Shown here: positions 8,621 through 18,352 of the stretch, piece by piece
Layout of the letters: every line of letters begins with the position of its first letter
Position numbering within the stretch: the stretch's first letter is position 1
Source of the DNA: Prauserella_A sp040635515
GTDB taxonomy: Bacteria > Actinomycetota > Actinomycetes > Mycobacteriales > Pseudonocardiaceae
Assembly (NCBI GenBank): GCA_040635515.1
Contig: JBEYHY010000001.1
Span: 992,001 to 1,056,000 of the forward strand
Direction of reading: 5' to 3'
Length of the DNA stretch: 64,000 nucleotides
Position numbers and translations under genes: made by a program
Notes under the pieces: model-generated
The model's input: the letters and a program-made list of their open reading frames with translations, nothing else
What the model was told of the DNA's origin: nothing
The model's database searches: none

Positions 8621-9323
8621 CGGCGGGGCCGGTCTCGGTGAGCACACCCTCCTTGAGCGCGACCCTGCGGTCGGCGATGCGGTGCACCTGGGCGTCGTGG
8701 GTCGCCACGATCACCGCGGCCCCCTCGTCCGCGCAGCGGCGCAGCAACGCGAGCACGGCGGGCGTGGTCCCGGCGTCCAGGTGCGCGGTCGGCTCGTCGG
8801 TGAGCAGCACCGTCGGCCGCGCGGCGACCGCCCTGGCCAGCGCGGCCCGCTGCTGCTGTCCGAAAGAGACCTCAAGCGGGTAGCGGTCACCGAGCTGATC
8901 GATGCGCAGTTCCGCGAGCAGCGCGTTGACCCTGGCGGTCACGGCTGTCACGTCGACGGACCGCGCGCCACTGCGCAGCCGCAGCGGCAGCGCCACGTTC
9001 TCGGCGATGGTCAGCTCGGTGGCCAATCCCAGTGCCTGCGGCAGGACCGCGCACGTCGTCCATGGGGTGTCCGCGCCGATCGGCACACCGTCGAACAGCA
9101 CGGTCCCCGAATCGGGCGCGTCGAAGCCACACAACAGAGCCAGCAGCGAACTCTTGCCCGATCCCGACCGGCCGGACACCGTCACCAGTTCGCCGCCGCT
9201 GACGCTGAGTTCGAGCCCGCGCAGCACATCGACGTCCCCGCCGGGGTGCGGGAAGCTGCGATGCAGCCCGGTCACCCGCAACGCGGCGGCGGGCCCGCCG
9301 GTCTCAGTACCGGTCGCGGTCAT
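8613..9323 (-). CDS. ABC transporter ATP-binding protein (MacB/LolD-like) 2
   Basis: 236 residues. Walker A SGRSGSGKSS, signature VSFGQQQRAALARAV, Walker B LLTDEPTAHLD and switch His VATHDAQ are all present. It overlaps the preceding ATPase gene by 20 bases and is the last gene of a three-gene cassette with two ATPases and an FtsX-type permease. The LSGGQ motif is altered to SFGQQ, which suggests asymmetric ATP sites in a heterodimer of the two ATPases. Confidence 0.87.
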   Translation of the reverse strand: MTATGTETGGPAAALRVTGLHRSFPHPGGDVDVLRGLELSVSGGELVTVSGRSGSGKSSLLALLCGFDAPDSGTVLFDGVPIGADTPWTTCAVLPQALGLATELTIAENVALPLRLRSGARSVDVTAVTARVNALLAELRIDQLGDRYPLEVSFGQQQRAALARAVAARPTVLLTDEPTAHLDAGTTPAVLALLRRCADEGAAVIVATHDAQVHRIADRRVALKEGVLTETGPAVN

Positions 9324-10002
9324 GTTCCCGCACTCCTTCCAGCCGCCCGTCCCGAAGCAGCGCCACCCTGGAGGCCAGTTCGATGAGCCGCTCGTCGTGT
9401 GAGGTCGCCAGCACGGCGAAGTCCTGGCCGACCAGGTAGCGCACGGTGTCCAGCACGAGATCCGCCGAGGCTTCGTCGAGTTGCGAGGTCGGTTCGTCGG
9501 CCAGGATCACCGCGCACTGGCGGGCAAGTGCGCAGCCGAACGCGAGCCGTTGTTGCTGGCCTCCCGACAATGCCGATACCCGCCACGACCCGGTGCCGTC
9601 GAGACCGAGCCTGCCGAGGATGTCCCCGGGTTCGCAGCGGTGACCGGCCGATTGGGCGGCGGCCCGCAGGTTGTCGGCCACGTCGAGGTGCTCGAACAGG
9701 TTGTCGGCCGGATTCTGGAAGACCAGGCCGAGCTGGTCGCGGCGCAGCGCTCTGCGCTGCCGATGGTTGAGCGTCCCCACATCGGTACTGGCGAAGGTGA
9801 TACCGCCGCGGGCAGGCCGTTCGAAGAGCCCGAGCACCCGCAGCAGGGTCGACTTCCCCGAACCGGAGGGGCCCGCCAGCACGGTCAGCCCCGTGCGCGG
9901 GATGTCGAGCGTGATGTCGTGCACGCCGGTCACGGTTCCCGCCGGGGTGCTGTAGTCGACGCCGACGCCGTCGAGCCGATAGATCGGTGGTGGTTCAAGC
10001 AC
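9304..10002 (-). CDS. ABC transporter ATP-binding protein (MacB/LolD-like) 1
   Basis: 232 residues. Walker A AGPSGSGKSTLL, canonical signature ALSGGQQQRLAFG, Walker B ILADEPTSQLDE and switch His ATSHDERL. It overlaps the permease by 8 bases and the second ATPase by 20 bases, so the three are translationally coupled. It probably forms a heterodimer with its neighbour on the permease to drive mechanotransmission or export rather than uptake, as is known for FtsX-type systems. Confidence 0.88.
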   Translation of the reverse strand: MLEPPPIYRLDGVGVDYSTPAGTVTGVHDITLDIPRTGLTVLAGPSGSGKSTLLRVLGLFERPARGGITFASTDVGTLNHRQRRALRRDQLGLVFQNPADNLFEHLDVADNLRAAAQSAGHRCEPGDILGRLGLDGTGSWRVSALSGGQQQRLAFGCALARQCAVILADEPTSQLDEASADLVLDTVRYLVGQDFAVLATSHDERLIELASRVALLRDGRLEGVREHDRDRY

Positions 10003-12601
10003 GAAGCAGCTCCGCGGTTCTGGCGGTGCGCACCGAGCGCACCGCGATCCAGCCCGCCAGCGCGACGATCAGCGCACCGGCCACGATCACCGAGGCCACG
10101 AATGGCGTCAGGTTGGGAAGTTCGGAGCGGGGCGCGAGCCAGCGCGCGGGATCGAATCTGCGCACGGAGACTCCGGCGACGGTCACGCCGCAGATGACTC
10201 CGGTGACCACGGCGAGCCCGGCGAGCGCGCCCAGTTCGATGAGGTGACTGCCCAGCAGCGCGCGGGGCCGCATACCCATCCGCACCACCAGCGCGCCGGC
10301 GAGCGCGTTCTGCCTTCGCCGCGTCTCGACGGCCACCAGCAACGCCAGCACAGCCACGACGCCGAGCACGGCACCGAGCACGGTGACGAACGAGAACGTC
10401 CAGCCCACGACATAGAAGGGCAGCGCGTCGAGCGCGGTGTCGACGCCGATCCCGTTGGCGTGGCTGAGACCGGCGTGATTGAACGCCTCCGTCAGTGCCG
10501 GCAGCGGCGAGGCCGACAGCACCAGCCATTCCGGGATGGCATTGAGCTGTTCCGGCGTGAGTGCCTGCCGGGAAATGACGTAGCCGGGCTGGGCGCCGAT
10601 GAGCGGGAACACGTCGAGATCGGTGACCGCCATGGCGTCGGGAAGTCCCGGCAGCGCGGCGCTTTGCGTCTCGGTGTGCCCGACCCTGAGCGCCGGGATC
10701 GTGCCGGCCGAGGCGCCGTCGAGCCTGCTGAGCAGACCACGCAGCTCCTCGCGGTCGATGGCGGACGCTGTGGCTTCGCTCGCCGCGTTCTCGAACGTCG
10801 CGGGATCCACGACGAGCACGACGCTTCCCGTACCGGTGAGTTTGCCCGCGATCGTGCTGGTGTCGCGCACCTCGGACGGCAGCGCCTCGGTGCCGAGCCC
10901 GACCGGGCTCTCGGTGTTCATCCTGGCGTTCGCCCCGACCAGCGTCGCCGACTTCACCTCAAGCGACTGACGTTGCCCCGCCGCGATCGAGGTACCGACG
11001 GCGAGGGTGCCGACAGCGAGCACCCCGATCACCAGCACCCCGGTCACCGGCGCTCGCGCGCTGGCGAGCCTGCGGATGGCCAGCTGGAGAGCGGGTTTGG
11101 ACCAGAAGCGGGCCCTGTGCGAGGCGTGCAGCGCCAGCCAGGCGATTCTCGATGCGAGCAAACCGACAGTGAGCACCACCGAAACCGGGTAGGTCAGGGC
11201 GAGCGGATCGACCTGGGGGAGCGGGTCGGCGCTGGTGGAGGAACCGCCGTAGGCGGCGAGCCTGGTCCAGCCCAGTACGGCGAATCCGGCGGTGAGGATT
11301 TCCCACGGGAAGAACGCGACGATCCGCCAGCCGCGCCGTTTCGGCGCGATCCTGCCGAGCTGGAACTCGCGGTGCGCGCGAACGCCGACGACCACGATCA
11401 GCAGCACGACCGAGGCGACGAGCACCCCGGCGCTGATCCCGGCGCCGAGCCACACCGCGCCGGGATCGATGGCGCCGGCGGGCCCGTAGGCGGGAAGCAG
11501 CGTCCGCGCGGCCACCATGCCCGCGGCGCCGCCGAACACGATCGGCAGTCCGAGTTCGAATGCGGCGAGCGTGCCGATGGCCGCCGGTCCCGCTCCTCGC
11601 GAGGACACAAGCCGGACTTGGCTGTGCCTTCGCTGGTACCACTGCAAGCCCACGGTGGCGATGCCCCCGCAGCCCACCAGCACACTCAGCACGGCGAGCG
11701 GCAGGATGGAGAACAGCACGTTGCCCTGCGCCTGTGTGGCGATCTCCATGGACCGTTCGAAGGGAATCGCGCCGGGAAGCACATCACCGACGCCCTGCGC
11801 TTCGAGGTCGGCGCGCACGGCGGCGATGAGCGCTTCGGAACGCTCGACTCGCCCCTTGGCTTCGCCCAGGGTGCCCGGCGGGCTTTCGGGGAAGGTGATG
11901 CTCAGCCGCTCAAGCGACTCGACGTCCCCGGTGACCGAGTCGAAAGTGGATCGGTCGGTGGCGAAGAGCACCGACCCCGTCAGGGTGTCCACAAGCCGGT
12001 TCTGCACGGCGAGATCCTGTACCGAACACCACTCTCGCGGCGCCGGGTTGTACAGGTCCTCGTAGATCCCGGTGACCGGAGGCAGTGTGCCCTGCTGGCC
12101 GCGCGTGCCGACGCCGATGTCCTTGGCGTGGGCCAGATCCCGCCCCATCCACAGCCCCGGCTTCGCGCTGCCGTCCATGAGCCGCAGTTGCTCGGTGCCG
12201 CCGTCGCGGTAGGCGATCCGCGTCCGGTATGTGTCGCCGTCGAACTCCAGCGTGGTGACACCGGTGAACAGCGACACGATCGGCTTGCCGAACCCGTGCT
12301 CGGCCGCATGCCGTTGCACGGTCTCCGTGAGCACGGGAACCATGGCCGGTTCCACGCGGGGCTTGGTGAACGAGGGCCCGTATCCGTCGGGACAGACCTT
12401 GTCGGCCTGGTGCCGCACTGTCGCCCCGGCAGCCGAGGACGAATGCAGAACCGCCGCCATGGCGAGGAAACACGTCAGCAGTGCGGTGACTGCGGCGACG
12501 ACGATCGTGAGCGGGCTGGAAAGCCCGGCCCTCGGCGCTGTGCGCCACGGCAACGTGGTGAGTGTCGTGGAAGACCTCGAAGACCCCCGTCGCTTAGGCA
12601 T
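9995..12601 (-). CDS. FtsX-like ABC permease
   Basis: 868 residues. An N-terminal helix (LTIVVAAVTALLTCFLAMAA) is followed by an extracytoplasmic domain of about 240 residues. Then comes a bundle of helices in two FtsX repeats separated by a second external domain (residues about 530-730), ending in three helices including FSFVTVLGAVLGVVAVLALLV. This is the MacB/FtsX duplicated layout. Partner ATPases overlap its 3' end. The upstream KamA gene ends 45 bases away on the same strand and may be co-transcribed. Confidence 0.85.
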   Translation of the reverse strand: MPKRRGSSRSSTTLTTLPWRTAPRAGLSSPLTIVVAAVTALLTCFLAMAAVLHSSSAAGATVRHQADKVCPDGYGPSFTKPRVEPAMVPVLTETVQRHAAEHGFGKPIVSLFTGVTTLEFDGDTYRTRIAYRDGGTEQLRLMDGSAKPGLWMGRDLAHAKDIGVGTRGQQGTLPPVTGIYEDLYNPAPREWCSVQDLAVQNRLVDTLTGSVLFATDRSTFDSVTGDVESLERLSITFPESPPGTLGEAKGRVERSEALIAAVRADLEAQGVGDVLPGAIPFERSMEIATQAQGNVLFSILPLAVLSVLVGCGGIATVGLQWYQRRHSQVRLVSSRGAGPAAIGTLAAFELGLPIVFGGAAGMVAARTLLPAYGPAGAIDPGAVWLGAGISAGVLVASVVLLIVVVGVRAHREFQLGRIAPKRRGWRIVAFFPWEILTAGFAVLGWTRLAAYGGSSTSADPLPQVDPLALTYPVSVVLTVGLLASRIAWLALHASHRARFWSKPALQLAIRRLASARAPVTGVLVIGVLAVGTLAVGTSIAAGQRQSLEVKSATLVGANARMNTESPVGLGTEALPSEVRDTSTIAGKLTGTGSVVLVVDPATFENAASEATASAIDREELRGLLSRLDGASAGTIPALRVGHTETQSAALPGLPDAMAVTDLDVFPLIGAQPGYVISRQALTPEQLNAIPEWLVLSASPLPALTEAFNHAGLSHANGIGVDTALDALPFYVVGWTFSFVTVLGAVLGVVAVLALLVAVETRRRQNALAGALVVRMGMRPRALLGSHLIELGALAGLAVVTGVICGVTVAGVSVRRFDPARWLAPRSELPNLTPFVASVIVAGALIVALAGWIAVRSVRTARTAELLRA

Positions 12602-12646
12602 GCGGCAGAACGTACCCCAAACGTGTCATGACAAGCCGAAAATCCG

Positions 12647-14047
12647 TCAGCTATCGCTCTCCGTCCACCACTTCTGCCCCGAAGGAGGCAAAGTCGAGAT
12701 CGGGTCGTAATACGGATAGCGGCGCCGCAGCGCATCGGGGTCGGCATGTTCGATGCCCGTGCGGTAGTTCTTCGTCCAGTACGAGATCCCGCGTTCCCTG
12801 TCGTACTCGGCGAGCTGATGCACCCAGCGCTTGCCGACATAGGGCACGTCGCACACGATCCGCGGCGTCGCGTAACCGGGCAGGTACCCCATGATCCCGT
12901 GCTGGAGTTCCTGCGCCTCCCACACCGCCAGCCGCCAGTGCTCGGCGTTGGGAATCATGTCGCACAGGTAGAAGTAGTACGGCAGGATGTTCGCCTCACC
13001 CTGCAGCGCGAAACACAGGTCGAGCAATTCGGCCGTCGTCGCGTTCACCCCGCGCAGCAGCACTCCCTGATTGCGGACGTCGCGCACGCCCACCTCCAGC
13101 GCGGTGCGCGCCGCCTCCGCGACGAGCGGCGTCACCGACTGCGCGTGGTTGACGTGCGTGTGGATCGCGAGGTTCACACCCCGCCGCCGCGCCGTTCCGG
13201 CGACCCTCGCCAGCCCCTCGACGACCTTGGGCTGCAACCAGTGCTGCGGAAGCCCGGCCAGCGCCTTGGTGGCGAGCCGGATGTCGCGCACCGTCTCGAT
13301 GTCGAGCAACCGCATCAGGAACGTCTCCAGCTGGTGCCACGGCACGTTGGCCACGTCGCCACCGGAGACCACCACGTCGCGAACCCCGGGAGTGCGCTGC
13401 AGATAGCCGATGATCGCGTCCTGCCTGTCGACCGGCTTGAGCGCGAGCTTGTGCTTGCTGACCTGCTCGGTGGAGTTGCCGACCAGATCCATCCGCGTGC
13501 AGTGCCCGCAGTACTGCGGGCAGGTGGAGAGCAGCTCGGCCAGCACCTTGGTGGGGTAGCGGTGGGTCAGTCCCTCCGCGACCCACATCTCCGCCTCGTG
13601 CAGGGAATCGCGTTCGGAATGCGGGTGACTGGGCCAGTGCGGATCCCGGTCCGAGCGCACCGGCAGCATGTATCGGCGGATCGGGTCGGCGTAGAACGCC
13701 TCCGTCGTGGCGGCGGCGCCGTCCCCTTCACCGGGAGACCGCGGAATCATCGTGTTGAGCATCTGCGGCGGCAACAGCATCGACATGGTCGCGAGCTGCT
13801 GCTGATCGGCGAGCAGATCGTCGTAAAAGGACTCCTGGAGCACGTCGCCCATGACGGCCCGCAGCTGCTTGATGTTGCGGACACAGTGGACGCGTTGCCA
13901 TTGCGCGTCCCGCCACTGGGCTTCGGTGACGTCCCGCCAGCCGGGGAAGCGGCGCCAGTCGGGTTCGGCCAACTCCGCGCGGCGATACTCGTAGGGCTGG
14001 TCGGCCCGGGTGGTCACCTCAGCAGCAGATTCCTGGATCGCAGTCAC
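12647..14047 (-). CDS. KamA-family radical SAM aminomutase
   Basis: 466 residues. The radical SAM cluster motif CPQYCGHC sits at residues 176-183 (Cys 176, 180, 183), with SGGDVANV following. Near the C-terminus YVGKRWVHQLAEYDRERGIS and KNYRTGIE match the lysine 2,3-aminomutase fold with a probable PLP lysine. Lysine 2,3-aminomutases make beta-lysine. This long actinobacterial version has a distinct N-terminus, so the substrate is not settled. GAGGAG precedes the start codon. It is divergent from the amidohydrolase gene. Confidence 0.82.
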   Translation of the reverse strand: MTAIQESAAEVTTRADQPYEYRRAELAEPDWRRFPGWRDVTEAQWRDAQWQRVHCVRNIKQLRAVMGDVLQESFYDDLLADQQQLATMSMLLPPQMLNTMIPRSPGEGDGAAATTEAFYADPIRRYMLPVRSDRDPHWPSHPHSERDSLHEAEMWVAEGLTHRYPTKVLAELLSTCPQYCGHCTRMDLVGNSTEQVSKHKLALKPVDRQDAIIGYLQRTPGVRDVVVSGGDVANVPWHQLETFLMRLLDIETVRDIRLATKALAGLPQHWLQPKVVEGLARVAGTARRRGVNLAIHTHVNHAQSVTPLVAEAARTALEVGVRDVRNQGVLLRGVNATTAELLDLCFALQGEANILPYYFYLCDMIPNAEHWRLAVWEAQELQHGIMGYLPGYATPRIVCDVPYVGKRWVHQLAEYDRERGISYWTKNYRTGIEHADPDALRRRYPYYDPISTLPPSGQKWWTESDS

Positions 14048-14144
14048 TTCTGCTCCTCAAATCGAAAACGACGTGAAAATATCCTGTCATATCGCCGTCG
14101 AGACGCAAAATATCTCGCGAGAGGTGGCCTGGCAGACTCTGGGA

Positions 14145-15764
14145 GTGAGCACGAGCAAGACGACACTGCTCGTCGGTGGCCGCATCCACACACCCGCATC
14201 CACCGACGCGACAGCCATGGCCATCACCGACGGCACCATCACCTGGATCGGCCAGGACAAACCAGGACGAGCACTACACCCCGGCGCCGAAGTCGTGCCC
14301 CTCGACGGCGCCTTCGCCGCACCGGCCTTCGTCGACGCCCACGTACACGCCACCGCCACCGGACTCCACCTCACCGGTCTCGACCTCAGCACCGTCACCG
14401 ACGCCGCGAGCCTGCTCGCCGCCGTCGCCCAAGCCGCCGCCGAAACCCCGCCAGGCGAAGTCCTGCTCGCCCACGGCTGGGACGAATCCACCTGGACAAG
14501 CCCCCGGCTGCCCAGCCGCACCGAACTCGACGAGGCCACCGGCACCGTGCCCGTCTACCTCAGCAGGGTCGACGTCCACTCCGCGCTCGTCTCCACCGCG
14601 CTCACCACACTCATCCCGCAGGCGGCACACAGCGAAGGCTGGTCCGACCAAGGCCCCCTGACCCGCGAGGCCCACCACCACATCCGCACCGCCGTCCGCG
14701 CGGCCATCACCCCAGCCCAGCGCCGCCGCGCCCAGCGCGCCTTCCTCACCGCCGCCGCGGCGGCGGGCATCGCGACCGTCCACGAATGCGCGGGCCCCAC
14801 CATCTCCGGCGAGGACGACCTCCACGACCTGCTCACCCTCGCCGACGGAGACAACAGCCCCGCCGTCGTGGGCTACTGGGGCGAACACGCCAACCACGGC
14901 GGCATCGACACCGCCTTGCGACTCGGCGCCACCGGCGTCGCGGGCGACCTGTTCGCCGACGGAGCACTGGGCTCCCACACCGCAGCACTCCACGAGCCCT
15001 ACACCGACCAGCCCGACACCACCGGCGCCACCTACCTCGACGCCGAAGCCATCGCCGAACATCTCATCGCCTGCACCGAAACCGGCCTGCAAGCCGGCTT
15101 CCACGTCATCGGCGACGCCGCCGTCACCGAAACCGTCAACGGACTACGACTCGCCGAGAAAACCCTCGGCACCCGCGCACTCGCCTCGGCAGGCCACCGC
15201 CTCGAACACCTGGAAATGGTCACCACCGACCAAGCCGAAGCACTCGCGAGCTGGGGCATCACCGGCTCCGTCCAACCCCAGTTCGACGCGGCATGGGGCG
15301 GCGAAACCGGCATGTACGCCACCCGCCTCGGCACCACCCGTGCCACCGCCCTCAACCCCTTCGCCATGCTCGCCGCCGCGGGCGTCGTACTCGCCTTCGG
15401 CTCCGACTCACCCGTCACCGGACTCACCCCATGGGCAGCTGTCCGCGCCGCCGTCCACCACAACACCCCCGGCTCCGGCATCTCCGCACGCGCCGCGTTC
15501 AACGCACACACCAGGGGAGGACACCGCGCGGCGGGCATCAAGGACGGCATCACCGGCAGCCTCGTCCCCGGCGCCCCAGCCCACTACGCGATCTGGGACT
15601 CGGCCGACCTGGTCGTGGCCACGCCCGACAGCCGCGTCCAGCGCTGGTCCACCGACCCCCGCGCCGGCGTCCCCGGCCTGCCACCACTCGACCCCGAAGC
15701 GCCGCTCCCGCGCTGCCTGCGCACCGTCCGGGCTGGAAACGTCATCCACGACCAACTCCGCTGA
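14145..15764 (+). CDS. YtcJ-like metal-dependent amidohydrolase
   Basis: 539 residues. The TIM-barrel amidohydrolase signature is visible: FVDAHVHATATG (HxH metal site), FHVIGDAAV, the GHRLEHLEM histidine, and FGSDSPVTGLTPWAA (catalytic Asp). The family hydrolyses N-substituted or formamide-like bonds, and many members are uncharacterised. GTG at 14145 is chosen because homology begins with LLVGGRI just after it; GTG at 14124 is possible. The intervening 97 bases to the divergent KamA gene are AT-richer and probably hold both promoters. Confidence 0.82.
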   Translation: MSTSKTTLLVGGRIHTPASTDATAMAITDGTITWIGQDKPGRALHPGAEVVPLDGAFAAPAFVDAHVHATATGLHLTGLDLSTVTDAASLLAAVAQAAAETPPGEVLLAHGWDESTWTSPRLPSRTELDEATGTVPVYLSRVDVHSALVSTALTTLIPQAAHSEGWSDQGPLTREAHHHIRTAVRAAITPAQRRRAQRAFLTAAAAAGIATVHECAGPTISGEDDLHDLLTLADGDNSPAVVGYWGEHANHGGIDTALRLGATGVAGDLFADGALGSHTAALHEPYTDQPDTTGATYLDAEAIAEHLIACTETGLQAGFHVIGDAAVTETVNGLRLAEKTLGTRALASAGHRLEHLEMVTTDQAEALASWGITGSVQPQFDAAWGGETGMYATRLGTTRATALNPFAMLAAAGVVLAFGSDSPVTGLTPWAAVRAAVHHNTPGSGISARAAFNAHTRGGHRAAGIKDGITGSLVPGAPAHYAIWDSADLVVATPDSRVQRWSTDPRAGVPGLPPLDPEAPLPRCLRTVRAGNVIHDQLR

Positions 15765-15811
15765 ACACACCACCAACGGGCCCAACACACCCCGGGTCCT
15801 AGGCTGAACAG

Positions 15812-17401
15812 GTGACCGCCGCGGCCGATGCGCCCCCCACCGACGGGCTCGCCGCCCCAGCCCGCACCCGCGACCGCCTGCTGCCAGTAATCGCCAGGCT
15901 CCTGCTGGCCTCGGCCTCCGGCGGCATCCTGTTCCTCAGCTTCGCACCCCGCCCACTGTGGTGGCTCGCCCCGCTGGCCTTCACCGGCCTCGGCCTCGCA
16001 CTGCACGGCCGCAAGTTCCTCGCCGCCGCCGGATACGGCGCCGCCTTCGGCCTCACCTTCTTCCTCCTGCACATCCGCTGGATCCAGGACTTCCTCGGCG
16101 AGGACTTCGGCTCAGCACCGTGGCTCGGCCTCTCCGCCGTACTGGCCGCCTACCTCGCACTCGCCTGCGGGCTCATGACCCTCGTCGCGCGCCTGCCCGC
16201 CGCCCCGGTCTGGATGGCCACCGTCTTCCTGCTCCAGGAATTCGCCCGCTCCCACTGGCCCGCCAACGGCTTCCCATGGGGAAGGATCGGCTTCAGCCAA
16301 CCCGAAGGCGCCTACCTTCCACTCGCCTCCATCGGCGGCGCCCCGCTCGTCGGCTTCGCCGTCATCGTCACCGGACTCGGCCTCGCCGCACTCCTCATCC
16401 ACCTCCGCGAACACGGCATCACCCCCAGCCGCGCCATGATCACCCCCATCGCCGCGACCCTGCTGCCCCCACTGGCCGGGCTCGCGCTATGGCCCGCCAT
16501 CGGCACCGAACCCCAGACCGGCACCCGGACCGTCGCCGTCGTACAGGGCAACGCACCCAACTCCGGCCTCGGCCTGCTCGGCCAGCGCGGCACCATCCGC
16601 GCCAACCACCTCGCCGAAAGCGAACGACTCGCCGAGGCCATCCACGACGGCACCGTGCCAACCCCCGACCTCGTCGTGTGGCCGGAAACCGCGACCGACA
16701 TCCGAGGCGACGACCCCGTCATCGACGCCGCGGTCGACGCACTCGGCGTCCCCACCCTCATCGGCGCGCTCTACCAACCCGAGGGCAGCACACTGGCCGA
16801 CAACGCCGTCATCGCCTGGCAACCAGGCGAAGGCAAAGGCGCCCACTACGCCAAACAGGAACTCGTACCCTTCGCCGAATACGTGCCCATGCGCGCCATC
16901 GCAAGCTGGTTCAGCCCCTTCGTCGGCAACACCAAGGACATGCGCGGGGGCACCGAACCAGCCGTGCTCGACATCGCGGGAACCACCGTCGGCACCCCCA
17001 TCTGCTACGAGGTCGCCTACGACTACCCAGCCCGCGACGCCATCGACGCCGGCGCGCAACTACTCGTGCTGCCCACCAACAACGCCTGGTACGGCGAAGG
17101 GGAGATGACCTACCAGCAACTCGCGATGGCCAGGGTCCGCGCCGTCGAACACGGCAGAGCCGTCGTCGTCGCGGCCACCAGCGGCGTCAGCGCCATCGTC
17201 CAGCCCGACGGCACCGTCACCAAGGACACCGGCATGTTCACCGCAGCGTCACTGGTCGCCGACGTGCCGTTGCGGGAACAAGTTACGCTGTCGGATCGAC
17301 TCGGCGCATGGACCGAGTACACACCAGTCGGGGTGGCCGCCGGTGCGATCGTCATCGGCTGGGTTCTCCGACGGCGCGCCAGTGCCGGAGCACGGCACTA
17401 G
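15812..17401 (+). CDS. lnt: Apolipoprotein N-acyltransferase
   Basis: 529 residues. About seven N-terminal helices (to residue 220) precede a nitrilase-like domain with the catalytic triad: E292 in VVWPETATDI, K348 in AKQELVPFAEYVP and C398 in TPICYEVAYD. It adds the third acyl chain to lipoproteins on the outer face of the membrane. The GTG start has TAGGCT six bases upstream (leaderless pattern). The polyprenol-phosphate mannosyltransferase gene follows after 12 bases. In Mycobacterium tuberculosis the two are one fused protein; here they are separate. Confidence 0.93.
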   Translation: MTAAADAPPTDGLAAPARTRDRLLPVIARLLLASASGGILFLSFAPRPLWWLAPLAFTGLGLALHGRKFLAAAGYGAAFGLTFFLLHIRWIQDFLGEDFGSAPWLGLSAVLAAYLALACGLMTLVARLPAAPVWMATVFLLQEFARSHWPANGFPWGRIGFSQPEGAYLPLASIGGAPLVGFAVIVTGLGLAALLIHLREHGITPSRAMITPIAATLLPPLAGLALWPAIGTEPQTGTRTVAVVQGNAPNSGLGLLGQRGTIRANHLAESERLAEAIHDGTVPTPDLVVWPETATDIRGDDPVIDAAVDALGVPTLIGALYQPEGSTLADNAVIAWQPGEGKGAHYAKQELVPFAEYVPMRAIASWFSPFVGNTKDMRGGTEPAVLDIAGTTVGTPICYEVAYDYPARDAIDAGAQLLVLPTNNAWYGEGEMTYQQLAMARVRAVEHGRAVVVAATSGVSAIVQPDGTVTKDTGMFTAASLVADVPLREQVTLSDRLGAWTEYTPVGVAAGAIVIGWVLRRRASAGARH

Positions 17402-17413
17402 AAGGGGAACAGC

Positions 17414-18214
17414 ATGGCGGAGGGCACGCGGCACAGGGACGACGTCGACCCGGTGCTGGTGGTCATCCCGACCTACAACGAAAAGGACAACCTCAAACCC
17501 CTGCTCAGTCGCCTGCACGCCACCCTGCCACGCGCACACGCACTCGTCGTCGACGACGGAAGCCCCGACGGAACCGGCGAACTCGCCGACAAACTCGCCG
17601 CCTTCGACGACCGCGTCCACGTCCTGCACCGCACGAGCAAGAACGGTCTCGGCGCCGCCTACCTCGCCGGCTTCACCTGGGGCCTCGAACACGGGTACCG
17701 GACCCTCGTCGAAATGGACGCCGACGGCTCACACGCCCCGGAGGACCTGCCCCGGCTGCTCGAAGCCCTCCGCGACTCCGACCTCGTCATCGGCTCCCGC
17801 TACGTCGCGGGCGGTGCACTGGTCAACTGGCCACTGCGCAGGGAAATCCTCTCCCGCGGCGCCAACCTCTACTCCCGCGTCGCGCTGGGCGTGAACATCA
17901 GCGACATCACCGCAGGCTTCCGCGCCTACCGCAGGGAAGTACTCGAAGCACTCTCACTCGACGAGGTCGTCTCCGAGGGCTACTGCTTCCAGATCGACCT
18001 GTCCTGGCGCACCGTCGAAGCGGGCTTCGACGTCGTCGAAGTACCCATCACCTTCACCGAGCGCGAGATCGGCGAGTCCAAGATGAGCGGCTCGATCGTG
18101 GGGGAGGCGGCACTACGCGTCGCCGAATGGGGACTGCGCCGCCGCCTCACCCAGCTTCGCCAACTCCGCGACCACCGCCGCGTGCGTCAGCTCCGCTCAT
18201 TGCTGCCCTGGTAA
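17414..18214 (+). CDS. ppm1: Polyprenol monophosphomannose synthase
   Basis: 266 residues, a GT2-family transferase that moves mannose from GDP-mannose to polyprenyl phosphate for lipoglycan and protein mannosylation. Diagnostic pieces are VVIPTYNEKDN, VVDDGSPDGT, the metal-binding VEMDADGSH, and the DPM-type GSRYVAGG and ITAGFRAYRR. There is no C-terminal membrane domain, so it probably docks on the Lnt protein encoded just before it. GAAGGGGAACAGC precedes the ATG. Confidence 0.92.
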   Translation: MAEGTRHRDDVDPVLVVIPTYNEKDNLKPLLSRLHATLPRAHALVVDDGSPDGTGELADKLAAFDDRVHVLHRTSKNGLGAAYLAGFTWGLEHGYRTLVEMDADGSHAPEDLPRLLEALRDSDLVIGSRYVAGGALVNWPLRREILSRGANLYSRVALGVNISDITAGFRAYRREVLEALSLDEVVSEGYCFQIDLSWRTVEAGFDVVEVPITFTEREIGESKMSGSIVGEAALRVAEWGLRRRLTQLRQLRDHRRVRQLRSLLPW

Positions 18215-18296
18215 CCCGGACAGCACAAAGCCCGCCGGGCGGATGGAACATCCAGCCTCAGCGGGCTCGTTCGCCGTCGCGATGAGGAGAATCCAC

Positions 18297-18329
18297 AGCG
18301 GCCCCGTGGCGGGAGGTCACGGGGCCGCT
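18297..18329. terminator. 12-bp perfect hairpin between ppm1 and rbpA
   Basis: AGCGGCCCCGTG at 18297-18308 and CACGGGGCCGCT at 18318-18329 pair without mismatch across a 9-base loop. It lies between the convergent ppm1 (stop 18214) and rbpA (stop 18353) genes. A weaker AGCCCGC/GCGGGCT dyad lies nearer ppm1. Confidence 0.7.
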
Positions 18330-18352
18330 GCCCGTGCTGTGGTGGGAACGAC

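Noticed and set aside
10244..12631. Nearly 800-codon open frame antisense to the FtsX-type permease
   Set aside because: Low-complexity Arg/Gly/His translation without motifs; the opposite strand has clear membrane helices and operon overlaps.
12746..15802. Open frame of more than 1000 codons on the plus strand across the KamA gene and the amidohydrolase
   Set aside because: It is antisense to KamA and out of frame with the amidohydrolase. Its translation is almost only Arg, His, Pro and Gly, the usual shadow in high-GC DNA.
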